From contig CAVPZW010000007.1 in NCBI GenBank assembly GCA_963710315.1, positions 310,001 to 374,000 on the forward strand: a DNA stretch of 64,000 nt. The letters run 5' to 3'. Position numbers and translations under genes: made by a program. The notes under the pieces were generated by a model, which was given only the letters and a program-made list of their open reading frames with translations, was not told the origin of the DNA and ran no database searches. This DNA is from Palsa-360 sp963710315 (GTDB lineage: Bacteria > Acidobacteriota > Terriglobia > Acidiferrales > UBA7541). This document shows positions 36,502 through 44,655 of this stretch, piece by piece; position 1 is the stretch's first letter, and each line of letters starts with the position of its first letter.

Positions 36502-38052
36502 CTACTGGGCGATTTTCGCTGGCTGAATTGCTGCAGTCGTTGTCGTCACGGCGGATTTCCGCACGTATAGCGAGGCGGTCTGGTCCTGGTAAACGCGCTC
36601 CCAACCTGGAATTGCCGATAGAGCGGTCCCGAAAGGAGCGTCCCGCCGAATCAGGCATGCCGCAATATCGTACTTTTTGAGCAGTTGCATGGCGTTCGGT
36701 TCGAGCTTCATGATGCTGAGGTAATCGGAGAGAACGCCTCCATACTCATAGATGTCGGCCCGGCCGTCGATAAAAATCATGTTCTTCGGCTGATCGGACC
36801 AAATGAGATATCCGCCCCAGCCGTAGTTATTGAGCAATCTCCCGTGGATCGGATGGCTGTCGATGTAATGCATGGCGGCCTGCGGATAGTCGCGCTGCAC
36901 TCGTCTATCCAGCGCGGGCTGCCCCGGGAAGAAATAAACGCAGCCGAAAACAATGACCGCAATAAGCCCGGCGTTAACGAGAGGATGATCTTCCTCCGAC
37001 CGATACCTGGGCACATATCGCGAGAACAACTGCGCCCACAAAGGCGCGAAAAAGATTACGAATAGCAGCAGAAACCGCAAGTGCGTGGCGGCCGCAAAAA
37101 CACCAAACAGCCCCAGCGTGATTTCGGCCAGGCGAAATTTGGGCCGCTCCAGCAGACAGGCCAGAAAAAACAGCAGCATCACACCGAGAAACATTTTGCC
37201 GATGAGCATCTCGGTCCCAACGGCTTGCCACTCTTCAATGTTCTGAATGTTTACAGGCTGGCCGAACGCCATCGTCAGCGGATATGCGGCCAGGCGGGTT
37301 CCATACGGCGTAATGGGCAGCACCAGCGCGGAAAACAGAATCGCCAGCAGGAGCTGCACGCTCTGCCGCTTCGTCCAGCGCTCCGCGAAGAGCCCTCCTA
37401 CGGAGAATTCAACTTGCCCGCTCAACCAGGTCACCCCGAGCACGAAGAATCCAAACACAAAAGATCCGTGCGTATTCACCCAGATTAGAAACAGCGGAGG
37501 CAAAAACCAAAGCGCCTTCTCATTCCCCCGGCGAAACCATTCCAGAACGATCAGAGTGAACACAAGAAACACCGCGCCCAACAATTGCGGGCGCAGCGTG
37601 AAGAATGCTCCCAGCGTGGGTACCAAGGTGGCGCAAGCCACAAATGCGGCCTTGCTGTTGCCGCATCGCATGGTCGCGTAGTAGTAAAGGAGTAGGGTCA
37701 GGACTGCGCTCACGGCCACAAGCAACAGCGCCGCCGACCGAAGGCCCGCCACCGAGGCCGCCGCTCCCAGAATCACTTCGCCCAGCCATTCGTAAGCAAT
37801 CCACGGCGTCCCGGAAACCGTCGAGGAATATGGGTCGCTCCACGGCCACGAATGAGTAGCCAGAATGCGTTGCCCCACTTTGAAGTGCCACCAGGTGTCC
37901 GGATCGAGAATGCAATCCTTGGCAATGGCAAAACTGCCCGCCACCAGAATGCTCCCAAGCAACACTGGGAACGACAAGACGCGGCGAATGCCAGCCGCAA
38001 GCGTTAGCGGCGGACGCGGTGATGCTTCGAGGTAGCTGTGCAGTGTAACCAT
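36502..38052 (-). CDS. polytopic membrane protein (GT-C-like) inside the tad locus
   Basis: The 516-residue protein has about ten hydrophobic helices. Its first external loop contains DPDTWWHFKVGQRILATHSWPWSDPYSSTVSG, a pattern of acidic and aromatic residues typical of bacterial GT-C-like proteins, followed by WIAYEWLGEVILG. A soluble C-terminal segment contains RLLNNYGWGGYLIW and MIFIDGRADIYEYGGVLSDYL. Function is not established; its position between tadG and the pilin genes suggests it could glycosylate pilins, but that is inference. It is 12 bp after tadG. Confidence 0.7.
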   Translation of the reverse strand: MVTLHSYLEASPRPPLTLAAGIRRVLSFPVLLGSILVAGSFAIAKDCILDPDTWWHFKVGQRILATHSWPWSDPYSSTVSGTPWIAYEWLGEVILGAAASVAGLRSAALLLVAVSAVLTLLLYYYATMRCGNSKAAFVACATLVPTLGAFFTLRPQLLGAVFLVFTLIVLEWFRRGNEKALWFLPPLFLIWVNTHGSFVFGFFVLGVTWLSGQVEFSVGGLFAERWTKRQSVQLLLAILFSALVLPITPYGTRLAAYPLTMAFGQPVNIQNIEEWQAVGTEMLIGKMFLGVMLLFFLACLLERPKFRLAEITLGLFGVFAAATHLRFLLLFVIFFAPLWAQLFSRYVPRYRSEEDHPLVNAGLIAVIVFGCVYFFPGQPALDRRVQRDYPQAAMHYIDSHPIHGRLLNNYGWGGYLIWSDQPKNMIFIDGRADIYEYGGVLSDYLSIMKLEPNAMQLLKKYDIAACLIRRDAPFGTALSAIPGWERVYQDQTASLYVRKSAVTTTTAAIQPAKIAQ

Positions 38053-38064
38053 TTGAGTTGAGCG

Positions 38065-39429
38065 CTAATTCGACGGCGTAATCAATCGAACAGGTATCAG
38101 TGATGGGCCGTTAATTGAAGTGCCGTTTCCGGAGCCAAGCCCGCAAGTACCACCGGTGATGCTCCCGCAGCCAGCGACGCCAAGGATGATTCCTTGAACC
38201 TCGGTATTGCCCGTCGTCGCATTAATATCAACCTGAGTGACAAAAATTTGCGCGAACCCCACAATCGTCACTAGCTGCGATGTTCCTGGCACCGACTGCG
38301 GCACGAGCGGTGCGTTGTCGAAAATGTATGCCGTAACAATCGAATCGCTCGTAGCGATCACTCTATCCTGTGCCACTACAACATTCGTAACCATGGGGTT
38401 GAGGGCCCCTGTTTGAATTTGTGGCGGGCATGGATTTCCAGGGGTCGGGTAGTCTTGCCCCACTCCGAGGCCTATGGTTGTAACGTGCAAAAGGTTTTCA
38501 ACACCCATCTGCGTGGATAAGGCAAACGCAGGAGCAAACGCAGGAGCAACTACGGGCGATGCAGGCAAAATGAAGAATGGAATGCCTGTGCCGCAGGTTT
38601 GCTGGCCAATAGCGCAAATCGGAATTGCCTGCTGATATGTGGCAATATTCCCGGTGCCGTTTGTAATATCCACTGCACCAAAAAGAGCCGGTTGATCTTG
38701 AAAAGCCATTGTGATTGGTTCACCAACAACACCGGCGGGATAGCAGCCTGGATTTTCAACGCCGTAACTTCCGCGAGTTAAGAGATAACCTTGCGAAGCC
38801 GGAATCGCGCCGTTTGCGCCGGTACATAGGTTGCTCAAAGCACTTGGGCCGGTCGTAATGTACTGATCACAGTTAGGGATGAGCCAAGGCCGAACGCAAC
38901 CCGTGCAATAGATGGGGCCGCCCGGCGCGCCAGAAGGATTCCAGGCTTCCGCCGTGGCGGTACCCCCAACAGAGATTTGTGAAGCTGGGGGCGTGCCCGC
39001 GCCTAAAATATTCGCCAGGTCCGCCAGAGCAGGAAGGAAATAGAGCTTCAAATTCGTGCTTTGAACGCTAACCGTGATTTGCGGATTTTGCGGAGTGTTC
39101 ATGTTAAACGTCGGAGTGCCGACGATGGTGACCGGCTGGCCTCCTGCGTAACTCTGCGCGGCGACTTCCGTGGCGCGGGCGATGGAAGTCGCTTCGTACA
39201 CGGCGCAATTCCCAGACGTGACGCAGCCCGATTCGACAAAATATTTCGCGCCCGCGAGCGCCGCCGCGTCGGCGGCCTGCTGCGATTGATTGCGCGCCAC
39301 GTACATCGACGCCAGATCGATGGCCAGCGCCCCCATGCCGATGAGCAGGAACAAAGACAGCGTAAAGAAAACCAAAGTCACGCCGCGTTCACCGTGCCGA
39401 CTTGTTGTATCGTGCCTGTGCGAACCCAT
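38065..39429 (-). CDS. tadG: TadG-like pilus-associated protein
   Basis: The 454-residue protein has an N-terminal pseudopilin-like helix (GVTLVFFTLSLFLLIGMGALAIDLASMYVARNQSQQAADAAALAGAKYFVESG), the TadG/Tad_N signature, followed by a long secreted domain rich in Gly, Thr and Pro without recognisable repeats. It is anchored in the inner membrane with the bulk outside. Eleven bases separate it from the TadE gene upstream. Confidence 0.85.
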   Translation of the reverse strand: MGSHRHDTTSRHGERGVTLVFFTLSLFLLIGMGALAIDLASMYVARNQSQQAADAAALAGAKYFVESGCVTSGNCAVYEATSIARATEVAAQSYAGGQPVTIVGTPTFNMNTPQNPQITVSVQSTNLKLYFLPALADLANILGAGTPPASQISVGGTATAEAWNPSGAPGGPIYCTGCVRPWLIPNCDQYITTGPSALSNLCTGANGAIPASQGYLLTRGSYGVENPGCYPAGVVGEPITMAFQDQPALFGAVDITNGTGNIATYQQAIPICAIGQQTCGTGIPFFILPASPVVAPAFAPAFALSTQMGVENLLHVTTIGLGVGQDYPTPGNPCPPQIQTGALNPMVTNVVVAQDRVIATSDSIVTAYIFDNAPLVPQSVPGTSQLVTIVGFAQIFVTQVDINATTGNTEVQGIILGVAGCGSITGGTCGLGSGNGTSINGPSLIPVRLITPSN

Positions 39430-39440
39430 GCGGACCGCTC

Positions 39441-40043
39441 CTAATTCTGATTCACCATCGTCACCATGCTATTCAGCGTGACGTAGGTGGCGAACGGATT
39501 CCCGGAGAAAATCAGTCCTCCGCCCATGTTCAACTTGAATGTGTATGGATAGCTTACTGTTACCTGTGTGGTTAACACATTTACGTTCGTGCCCGTGGAG
39601 CCATCCACCTCGGGCACGGCTCGAGCCACAGTGATCGTGAACGCGCCGCCGTTTGGGCAAACGGCTGTATCGTTCCATGTAAACGGCGCCCCCGTTGTCG
39701 CGATGCCCGCGGCGGTCATCCCGCACGTCGGCATATTCGAATTGCCGAGGGCCGAAACCGCCGCGTCCACGGCAACCTGGACCGAACATGGCCCACCGCC
39801 GCATTGTGGATTAGTTGTGTCGTTAAAGCTGGCTACCGCGGCACGAGCACCACTTCGGGCGGCGCCTTCGATTTGATCTCGCGCAGCCCACGCCCCGCCG
39901 AAATCGATGATCCCAATGATCATTAACAGAAAAATAGGCAAAGTGATGGCGAGCTCGATCAGCTCCGCGCCTTTTTCGTTCCGCGCAAGGGTTCGAAAAT
40001 GCGCTGAAGCCTTCCGTACTCGATTTTTTTCTCGAAGACGCAA
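39441..40043 (-). CDS. tadE: TadE-like minor pseudopilin (second)
   Basis: From TTG 40043 the 200-residue product has a basic N-terminus and then EKGAELIELAITLPIFLLMIIGIIDFGGAWAARDQIEGAARSGARAAV, the TadE signature with the processing-site Glu. The secreted part contains Cys residues (QCGGGPC and PTCG) that may pair. The start is uncertain because no ATG is near; it is three bases past the preceding TadE stop, pointing to translational coupling. Confidence 0.85.
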   Translation of the reverse strand: MRLREKNRVRKASAHFRTLARNEKGAELIELAITLPIFLLMIIGIIDFGGAWAARDQIEGAARSGARAAVASFNDTTNPQCGGGPCSVQVAVDAAVSALGNSNMPTCGMTAAGIATTGAPFTWNDTAVCPNGGAFTITVARAVPEVDGSTGTNVNVLTTQVTVSYPYTFKLNMGGGLIFSGNPFATYVTLNSMVTMVNQN

Positions 40044-40046
40044 ATT

Positions 40047-40556
40047 TCAATACTCCTGATTCATCGATACCGTCGCAGTTATATCGATTGTTGCTATCCG
40101 TCTGGATCGCCTCATGAATCTCAGCTCGGGGAGTCCAGTTTGGAATGGGTAAGTGACCTTAACGGTGACACCGGATACCTGGCCATAGTTCGGCAAATTG
40201 CTGGGGACTAGAACTTGATTGGCTGTAAAAGTGGGTGCTGGCACGGCCAGAGTAGGATCGAGCGAGGCCGCAGCCAGGACGCGATTAATGGCTGCCGTCG
40301 GATCGTTTTGCGCATTCCCACAAGTGGCGCACGTCGAGGCCAAGTAAACCCTTGCGCCTTCGCGAGCCGCTCTTTCCACTGCCTGGTAGATGCTATACGC
40401 TCGTCCGACCCAGAAAACTAATATCATCAGCCCCATCAGGATCCAGACCACGAACGCAAATTCCACGAGCTCAGTACCGTGTGTATCGGACGACAATCGC
40501 CGCCGAAAGGCAGTCCATCCCCGCCTTGAAGTCTCTTTTTGGAGACACTTAGCCAT
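40047..40556 (-). CDS. tadE: TadE-like minor pseudopilin (first)
   Basis: The 169-residue product has GTELVEFAFVVWILMGLMILVFWVGRAYSIYQAVERAAREGARVYLAS, the TadE signature, and a secreted C-terminal domain with a CATCG pair. It is the first gene of the tad transcript as seen here; upstream is the DUF362 gene on the same strand after about 50 bp. Confidence 0.87.
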   Translation of the reverse strand: MAKCLQKETSRRGWTAFRRRLSSDTHGTELVEFAFVVWILMGLMILVFWVGRAYSIYQAVERAAREGARVYLASTCATCGNAQNDPTAAINRVLAAASLDPTLAVPAPTFTANQVLVPSNLPNYGQVSGVTVKVTYPFQTGLPELRFMRRSRRIATIDITATVSMNQEY

Positions 40557-40605
40557 AAAATCGCCCTCTTCCTACTGGTAGGAGAGCAATTCAATTTCCA
40601 AAGGA

Positions 40606-41525
40606 TTAGCGGGGGTTCTTCAGCTTCTTGAAATTCTCGAGGACATCGAACGGCGTCAGCACTTGTGCAATGTTTTCACCAATTTGCTGGATTTTTTCTT
40701 CTTTCAAATGGCCCAGCAAAAGGCCGGCCTGGACTAGATATTCAATCTGCTCGGGCAGCAATCCCATGATGCGTGTGCACGTTGCATCCACGGCCACGGG
40801 ATCGTCACCCATTACTAGTACTCCGCATGGCTTTGGCGTTCCTTGCGTTGGCCCGTTCCCTTCCATGCCCACGATGCCATCCACAATCGCGAAGTCCGGG
40901 CGCACCGTGGCATTAATATCCAGCAAGGAGCGCGTAATTCCCGCCCAGTGCAGAATATTTTTGGGCCATCCATAGCAGTTTCCCGGCACCACGCCGAACA
41001 TGTTCTTCAAGGAAAGCGTCACGCCCGCCCAGTGATGCGTTTTCATCCTGGGCATGGAAACCACCAGATCGGCTCCCAGCACCGTCTCTGGAAAATAAAG
41101 GTGTTTCAGCGTGGAGGCGTTGGTGCGCAGCAGGGTTTTGCGGGGCGTGTCCAGGTTCAGGTCTACAAAGCATTGCGAGAGCGGCCCCACGTACTCGCGC
41201 AAGCGCATGGATTCCACGATGCCTTCGGTGTCTCGATCCAGCGCAGGCCCGTCGCCCAGCAAGACGCGTTCCGCTCCCAATTTCAGAAAACTTTCCCTAG
41301 CCGCCGCCACCACAGCGGGATGAGTATTGATCAGGTTTCCGGGTCCGGCCCAACAAATTGGGCTTCAGCAAAATAGTTTTCCCGCGAATCGGCAAATCAA
41401 ATTCGCGCAGCGCTTCAACCATCGGCGCCATCAACTCAGCCTCGTAGCTGCCAACGCGGCGAATGGCCACGCGGGAAATGCGTCTCTGGTGGGAAGGTGA
41501 TCAGCTTGGCTGCATGGGAGTTCAT
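40606..41525 (-). pseudogene. DUF362 protein, two frameshifts in its N-terminal third
   Basis: The clean part (41313 to stop 40606) encodes FPETVLGADLVVSMPRMKTHHWAGVTLSLKNMFGVVPG and DFAIVDGIVGMEGNGPTQGTPKPCGVLVMGDDPVAVDATCTRIMGL, hallmarks of DUF362. Upstream, the start ATG 41525 (MNSHAAKLITFPPETHF) passes through a +1 shift near 41470 to RVAIRRVGSYEAELMAPMVEALREFDLP..GKTILLKPNLLG, then another near 41345 into NLINTHPAVVAAARESF. DUF362 proteins are poorly characterised, often linked to Fe-S ferredoxin-like domains, absent here. The gene begins 7 bp after the cyclase-repeat gene. Confidence 0.82.
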
Positions 41526-41531
41526 TCGAAG

Positions 41532-42481
41532 CTAGTCGCTCCCTTTCCCAGCGAACCAGCCAGCGGGAGCTTCCAGCGCCACCGCGCAGATAGCCGCCAC
41601 AAGCTACATTTCCCAAAAACTGATTCACCTCGTAAGCATTGCGCAGAGTGGGAACAATGGGAGGCGCTCGCAGCCATACAGTTGAAAGCAGATATGGGCC
41701 AACGCCTGCGAAACCGGGCCCTTCAATACGCTCCCGTATCGAAAAAGCCAGTTGAGCCCCATTTGATTTTCGGCCCGCTCGCGATAATTCTGCAGCGCGA
41801 TCAACGCCCAACCGGTCGGGCCAACCAGCGGCTCCCCGGCCACACCATACACTTCCGAATTGCCCGAATTCCAGCCGCCGCCCGGGCACATGCGGTCGTA
41901 GAGCATGGCCTCGCCGAGCTGCGGCGTTTTTCGGCTTCCGGCGGAATCGTTTTGGAAATAGAAAGTTGCTGCAGCAGAATCAACGCGCAAGCCGTAGGCT
42001 CAACCCAACTGCTGGTGCCGGGAGTCCAGCTCCAGCCTCGCAACGCCTGGTTTTGCCGCAACACCTTGCGCCGGACCAAAAATGCTTGCATCACAGCGGC
42101 GCCACAATACACTTCGCCGGGCCATTCGTTGCACAGCCATTTAGCGCCGCCGGAGACGGCCTCGAGAGCTTCGCCATATTGATGCAAAGCCAGGCAGGCT
42201 AGAGATGTTAGCCAGCGGCCCTCTGGAAATTGCGAGAAAGCGGGCCACGAGCGATCCGGCAACTGAGCCGCGCGAAGCCAATCCTTGCCGTGCTGTAACG
42301 CGGAGGAAAATTCGCTGGAGTTCGCGGAGGAATGCAGCGCGAACAGCGCCCAGGCCGTCGGCTCCGTGGCGCTTTTTTTCCCCGCCGATAGCCCCATCCG
42401 CCGTCGGAGTTTTGAGCGCCGCTCAGCATCGGAAGGCACACGCGATTCGCGAAAATCCATTTCCTCCGGCGTGTTGGGCAT
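41532..42481 (-). pseudogene. prenyltransferase/squalene-cyclase-repeat protein, several frameshifts
   Basis: Read across frames, the roughly 310-residue product has repeats of the squalene-hopene cyclase/prenyltransferase alpha-alpha barrel: AQNSDGGWGYRRGKKSATEPTAWALFAL, QLPDRSWPAFSQFPEGRWLTSLACLAL, WSWTPGTSSWVEPTACALILLQQLS, then GGGWNSGN..VYGVAGEPLVGPTGWALIALQ. Frame changes occur near 42440, 42375 and 41940, and at about 41680; two are one-base losses in A-runs. It is about a third of the length of a true cyclase and lacks the DxDD acid motif, so it is probably a single-barrel protein of unknown role. Start either ATG 42481 or 42460. Confidence 0.8.
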
Positions 42482-42534
42482 CGCCGAATTCAGGCTTCCC
42501 TTATCATCAGATGTGGCAAAGTCCCGGCCACAAT

Positions 42535-44012
42535 CTACATGATTGTATCCGATTTTGTCGCCGGGCTGTTCGACACAATGGGAATGCCCGCCTCTTCGGG
42601 AAGAATATTCAGCTGATTGATCAAGCGGTGCAGATAGTTGCGCGCGATTCCCAGGGACCGCGCCGTCTCCGTCTTCTTCCAGCCGCATTGGCGCAGCGTC
42701 CTCAGAACCAGGCGCTTCTTGAATTCGCGAATTTCCAAGTCGTAGGAATGTGTCGTCGAACTTTCCGAAAAATCCTTTTCGAAGTTTCTCGGGAAGGTGG
42801 CAATTCGATGGTGGTATCTTCCGCCAGCACCACGGCGCGTTGCACAACGTTTTCCAATTCCCGAACATTTCCCGGCCAGGAGCATTCCTCAAGCGCTTGC
42901 AGCGCGGAACTGCGAGAACCGTTTGGTCTTCTTGCCAAACTGATTGGTGAATTGCTGCATAAAATGATGAGCGAGTTCCGGAATGCTCTCGCGCCGTTCA
43001 CGCAGCGGAGGCAGATGCAATTGCACGACATTCAGGCGATAAAAAGATCCTCTCTAAATTTTCCCTGCTCCACCATCTCGTGCAAGTTGTGATGCGTGGC
43101 GCAAATTAATCGGATATCGACGGCCACGGGTTTCGATCCGCCTAGCCGCTCGAAGCTGCGCTCCTGCACAACTCGCAGCAATTTGGGCTGCAATCCCAGG
43201 CTCAAATCCCCAATTTCATCCAGAAACAATGTGCCGCGATCGGCAAGCTCGAAACGCCCTCTCCGGGTATTCGAAGCCCCTGTAAAGGCCCCTTTTTCAT
43301 GGCCGAACAATTCGTCTTCAATCAGCGTCTCCGGCAGATTGGCGCAGGAAAATCCCACAAACGGTTGCGCCGCCCGGGAACTCATGCGGTGAATGGCTCG
43401 CGCCCAAAGTTCTTTTCCTGTTCCGGTCTCGCCGGTGATCAGCACGGTCACATCGCACGGCGCTACTTTTTGTGCCAGCGACATTACTTCCGACAGCACT
43501 CCTTCAGCGCCCACAAGCGTATACGTTGCCGTGAGTTTCATTTCTTGCGCGCGCAGATCCTGGGCCTCTTTTTCCAGTTGATGAAAACGGCAGGCCCGGC
43601 GCAATGCGATTCGCAGCTCAATCATATCGGGCGGACTGGCCAGAATGAGGTGGACGCCCAGCTCCATAAGTCGCAGGGTCAGAGCGCGGTCACTGGAGGC
43701 AAGAATTGCAACTACGGGAAGCGGAAATTTGCTTTCGGATGAGCTGTCCAGAAAATCCAACGCGGCTTTGATGACGGGATCTTTATCGCTGGCCTGCAAA
43801 TCCAGCAGCAGAACATCGTATGCACCCGCTTCCCCGGCATCAGGCCAGCGCAGTTCCCGCGTGGCGCGAATTTGAAAGCCGGGACCCAGCGCGTGCGTCA
43901 AAGGTTCCGCGAATGCAATGTCAGGACTGCAGAAGAAAATTCGAATCAGGTCTGCGCTCATTAGGAAGCTGGCCCCCTTGGCATAACGTTGCATCTCAAA
44001 CATGCAATTCAC
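42535..44012 (-). pseudogene. sigma-54-dependent transcriptional activator with degenerate receiver, three frameshifts
   Basis: The N-terminal 130 residues form a receiver-like domain with the phosphorylatable Asp strand (VLLLDLQ) but without the acidic pair or the Lys of true receivers. Then comes the AAA+ domain: TGETGTGKELWARAIH (Walker A), GAFTGA (sigma-54 contact), FLDEIGDL (Walker B), and, after a lost T in a T-run near 43045, RLNVVQLHLPPLRER. Two more shifts near 42920 and 42790 lead through CSWPGNVRELENVVQRAV to a Fis-type helix-turn-helix (KKTETARSLGIARNYLHRLINQL) ending at 42535. It would activate sigma-54 promoters; the neighbouring cyclase-repeat gene starts 54 bp later and may be its target. 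Confidence 0.88.
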
Positions 44013-44655
44013 GCAAGAAGTGTCTGACTAAGAAGACACCGCCACACGAGAAATAATCCAAAACACTTCGGTTGCTGTTTGGTTTTCCTGCCAGGGGGAC
44101 GACCTGACGAGCCATATGTATAAGGCTGCAACTAATAAAACACAAGTAACAATTTTTGCTTACCAATTTCATAGTACTCAATCGAAGACACGCACTCGGC
44201 GACTTTGTCTACGGGGCAGAACGGTTCAATCGTGGAAATTCGTAGAGCCTGTGTTTACAGTGATTTCAAAACAAAAATCAGACTGTTACTGCCTGATTCT
44301 TAATGGAGACAGGATCACGATAGGTACCATTAGTACTAAGAAGTGTAACCAAATATTCCAGCGCGTTCACTTCGATGCCTTCTTCTCCGCGGGACTCGAA
44401 CACTTGCATGCGGTTCCACAGCAAGCGAGATCCTTTTCGTTACCCCATGTCTCTGGAAGGGCACAACTTTTTGTGAGCAAGTGTCTTGTTCCCCCATTTT
44501 TCAGTTTGCAGGCCAGGATTCAAGCCTGAAAACGGTTCATGAGCCTCCTAAATCCAGCAAGACTCCCACTTGATGAGTTCCTAAATTCTCCGTCGTCGTG
44601 TGGCACGCAAAGTGCTCCCTGTCAGACGAGGTGTGTTCCGGAATTTCGAGAGACC
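44013..44655. other. intergenic region upstream of the TonB-like gene
   Basis: About 640 bp of lower-GC sequence between divergent genes. Short open frames only, no recognisable protein, tRNA or hairpin. Promoters for the activator (minus) and the TonB-like gene (plus) should lie here. The start of the latter is uncertain: an in-frame ATG at 44539 would extend it by 39 poorly protein-like residues. Confidence 0.4.

Noticed and set aside
35687..36658. 323-codon minus frame covering pilin copy 2 and its upstream region
   Set aside because: Only the last 56 codons are a pilin; the rest runs out of frame through copy 1 and non-coding sequence.
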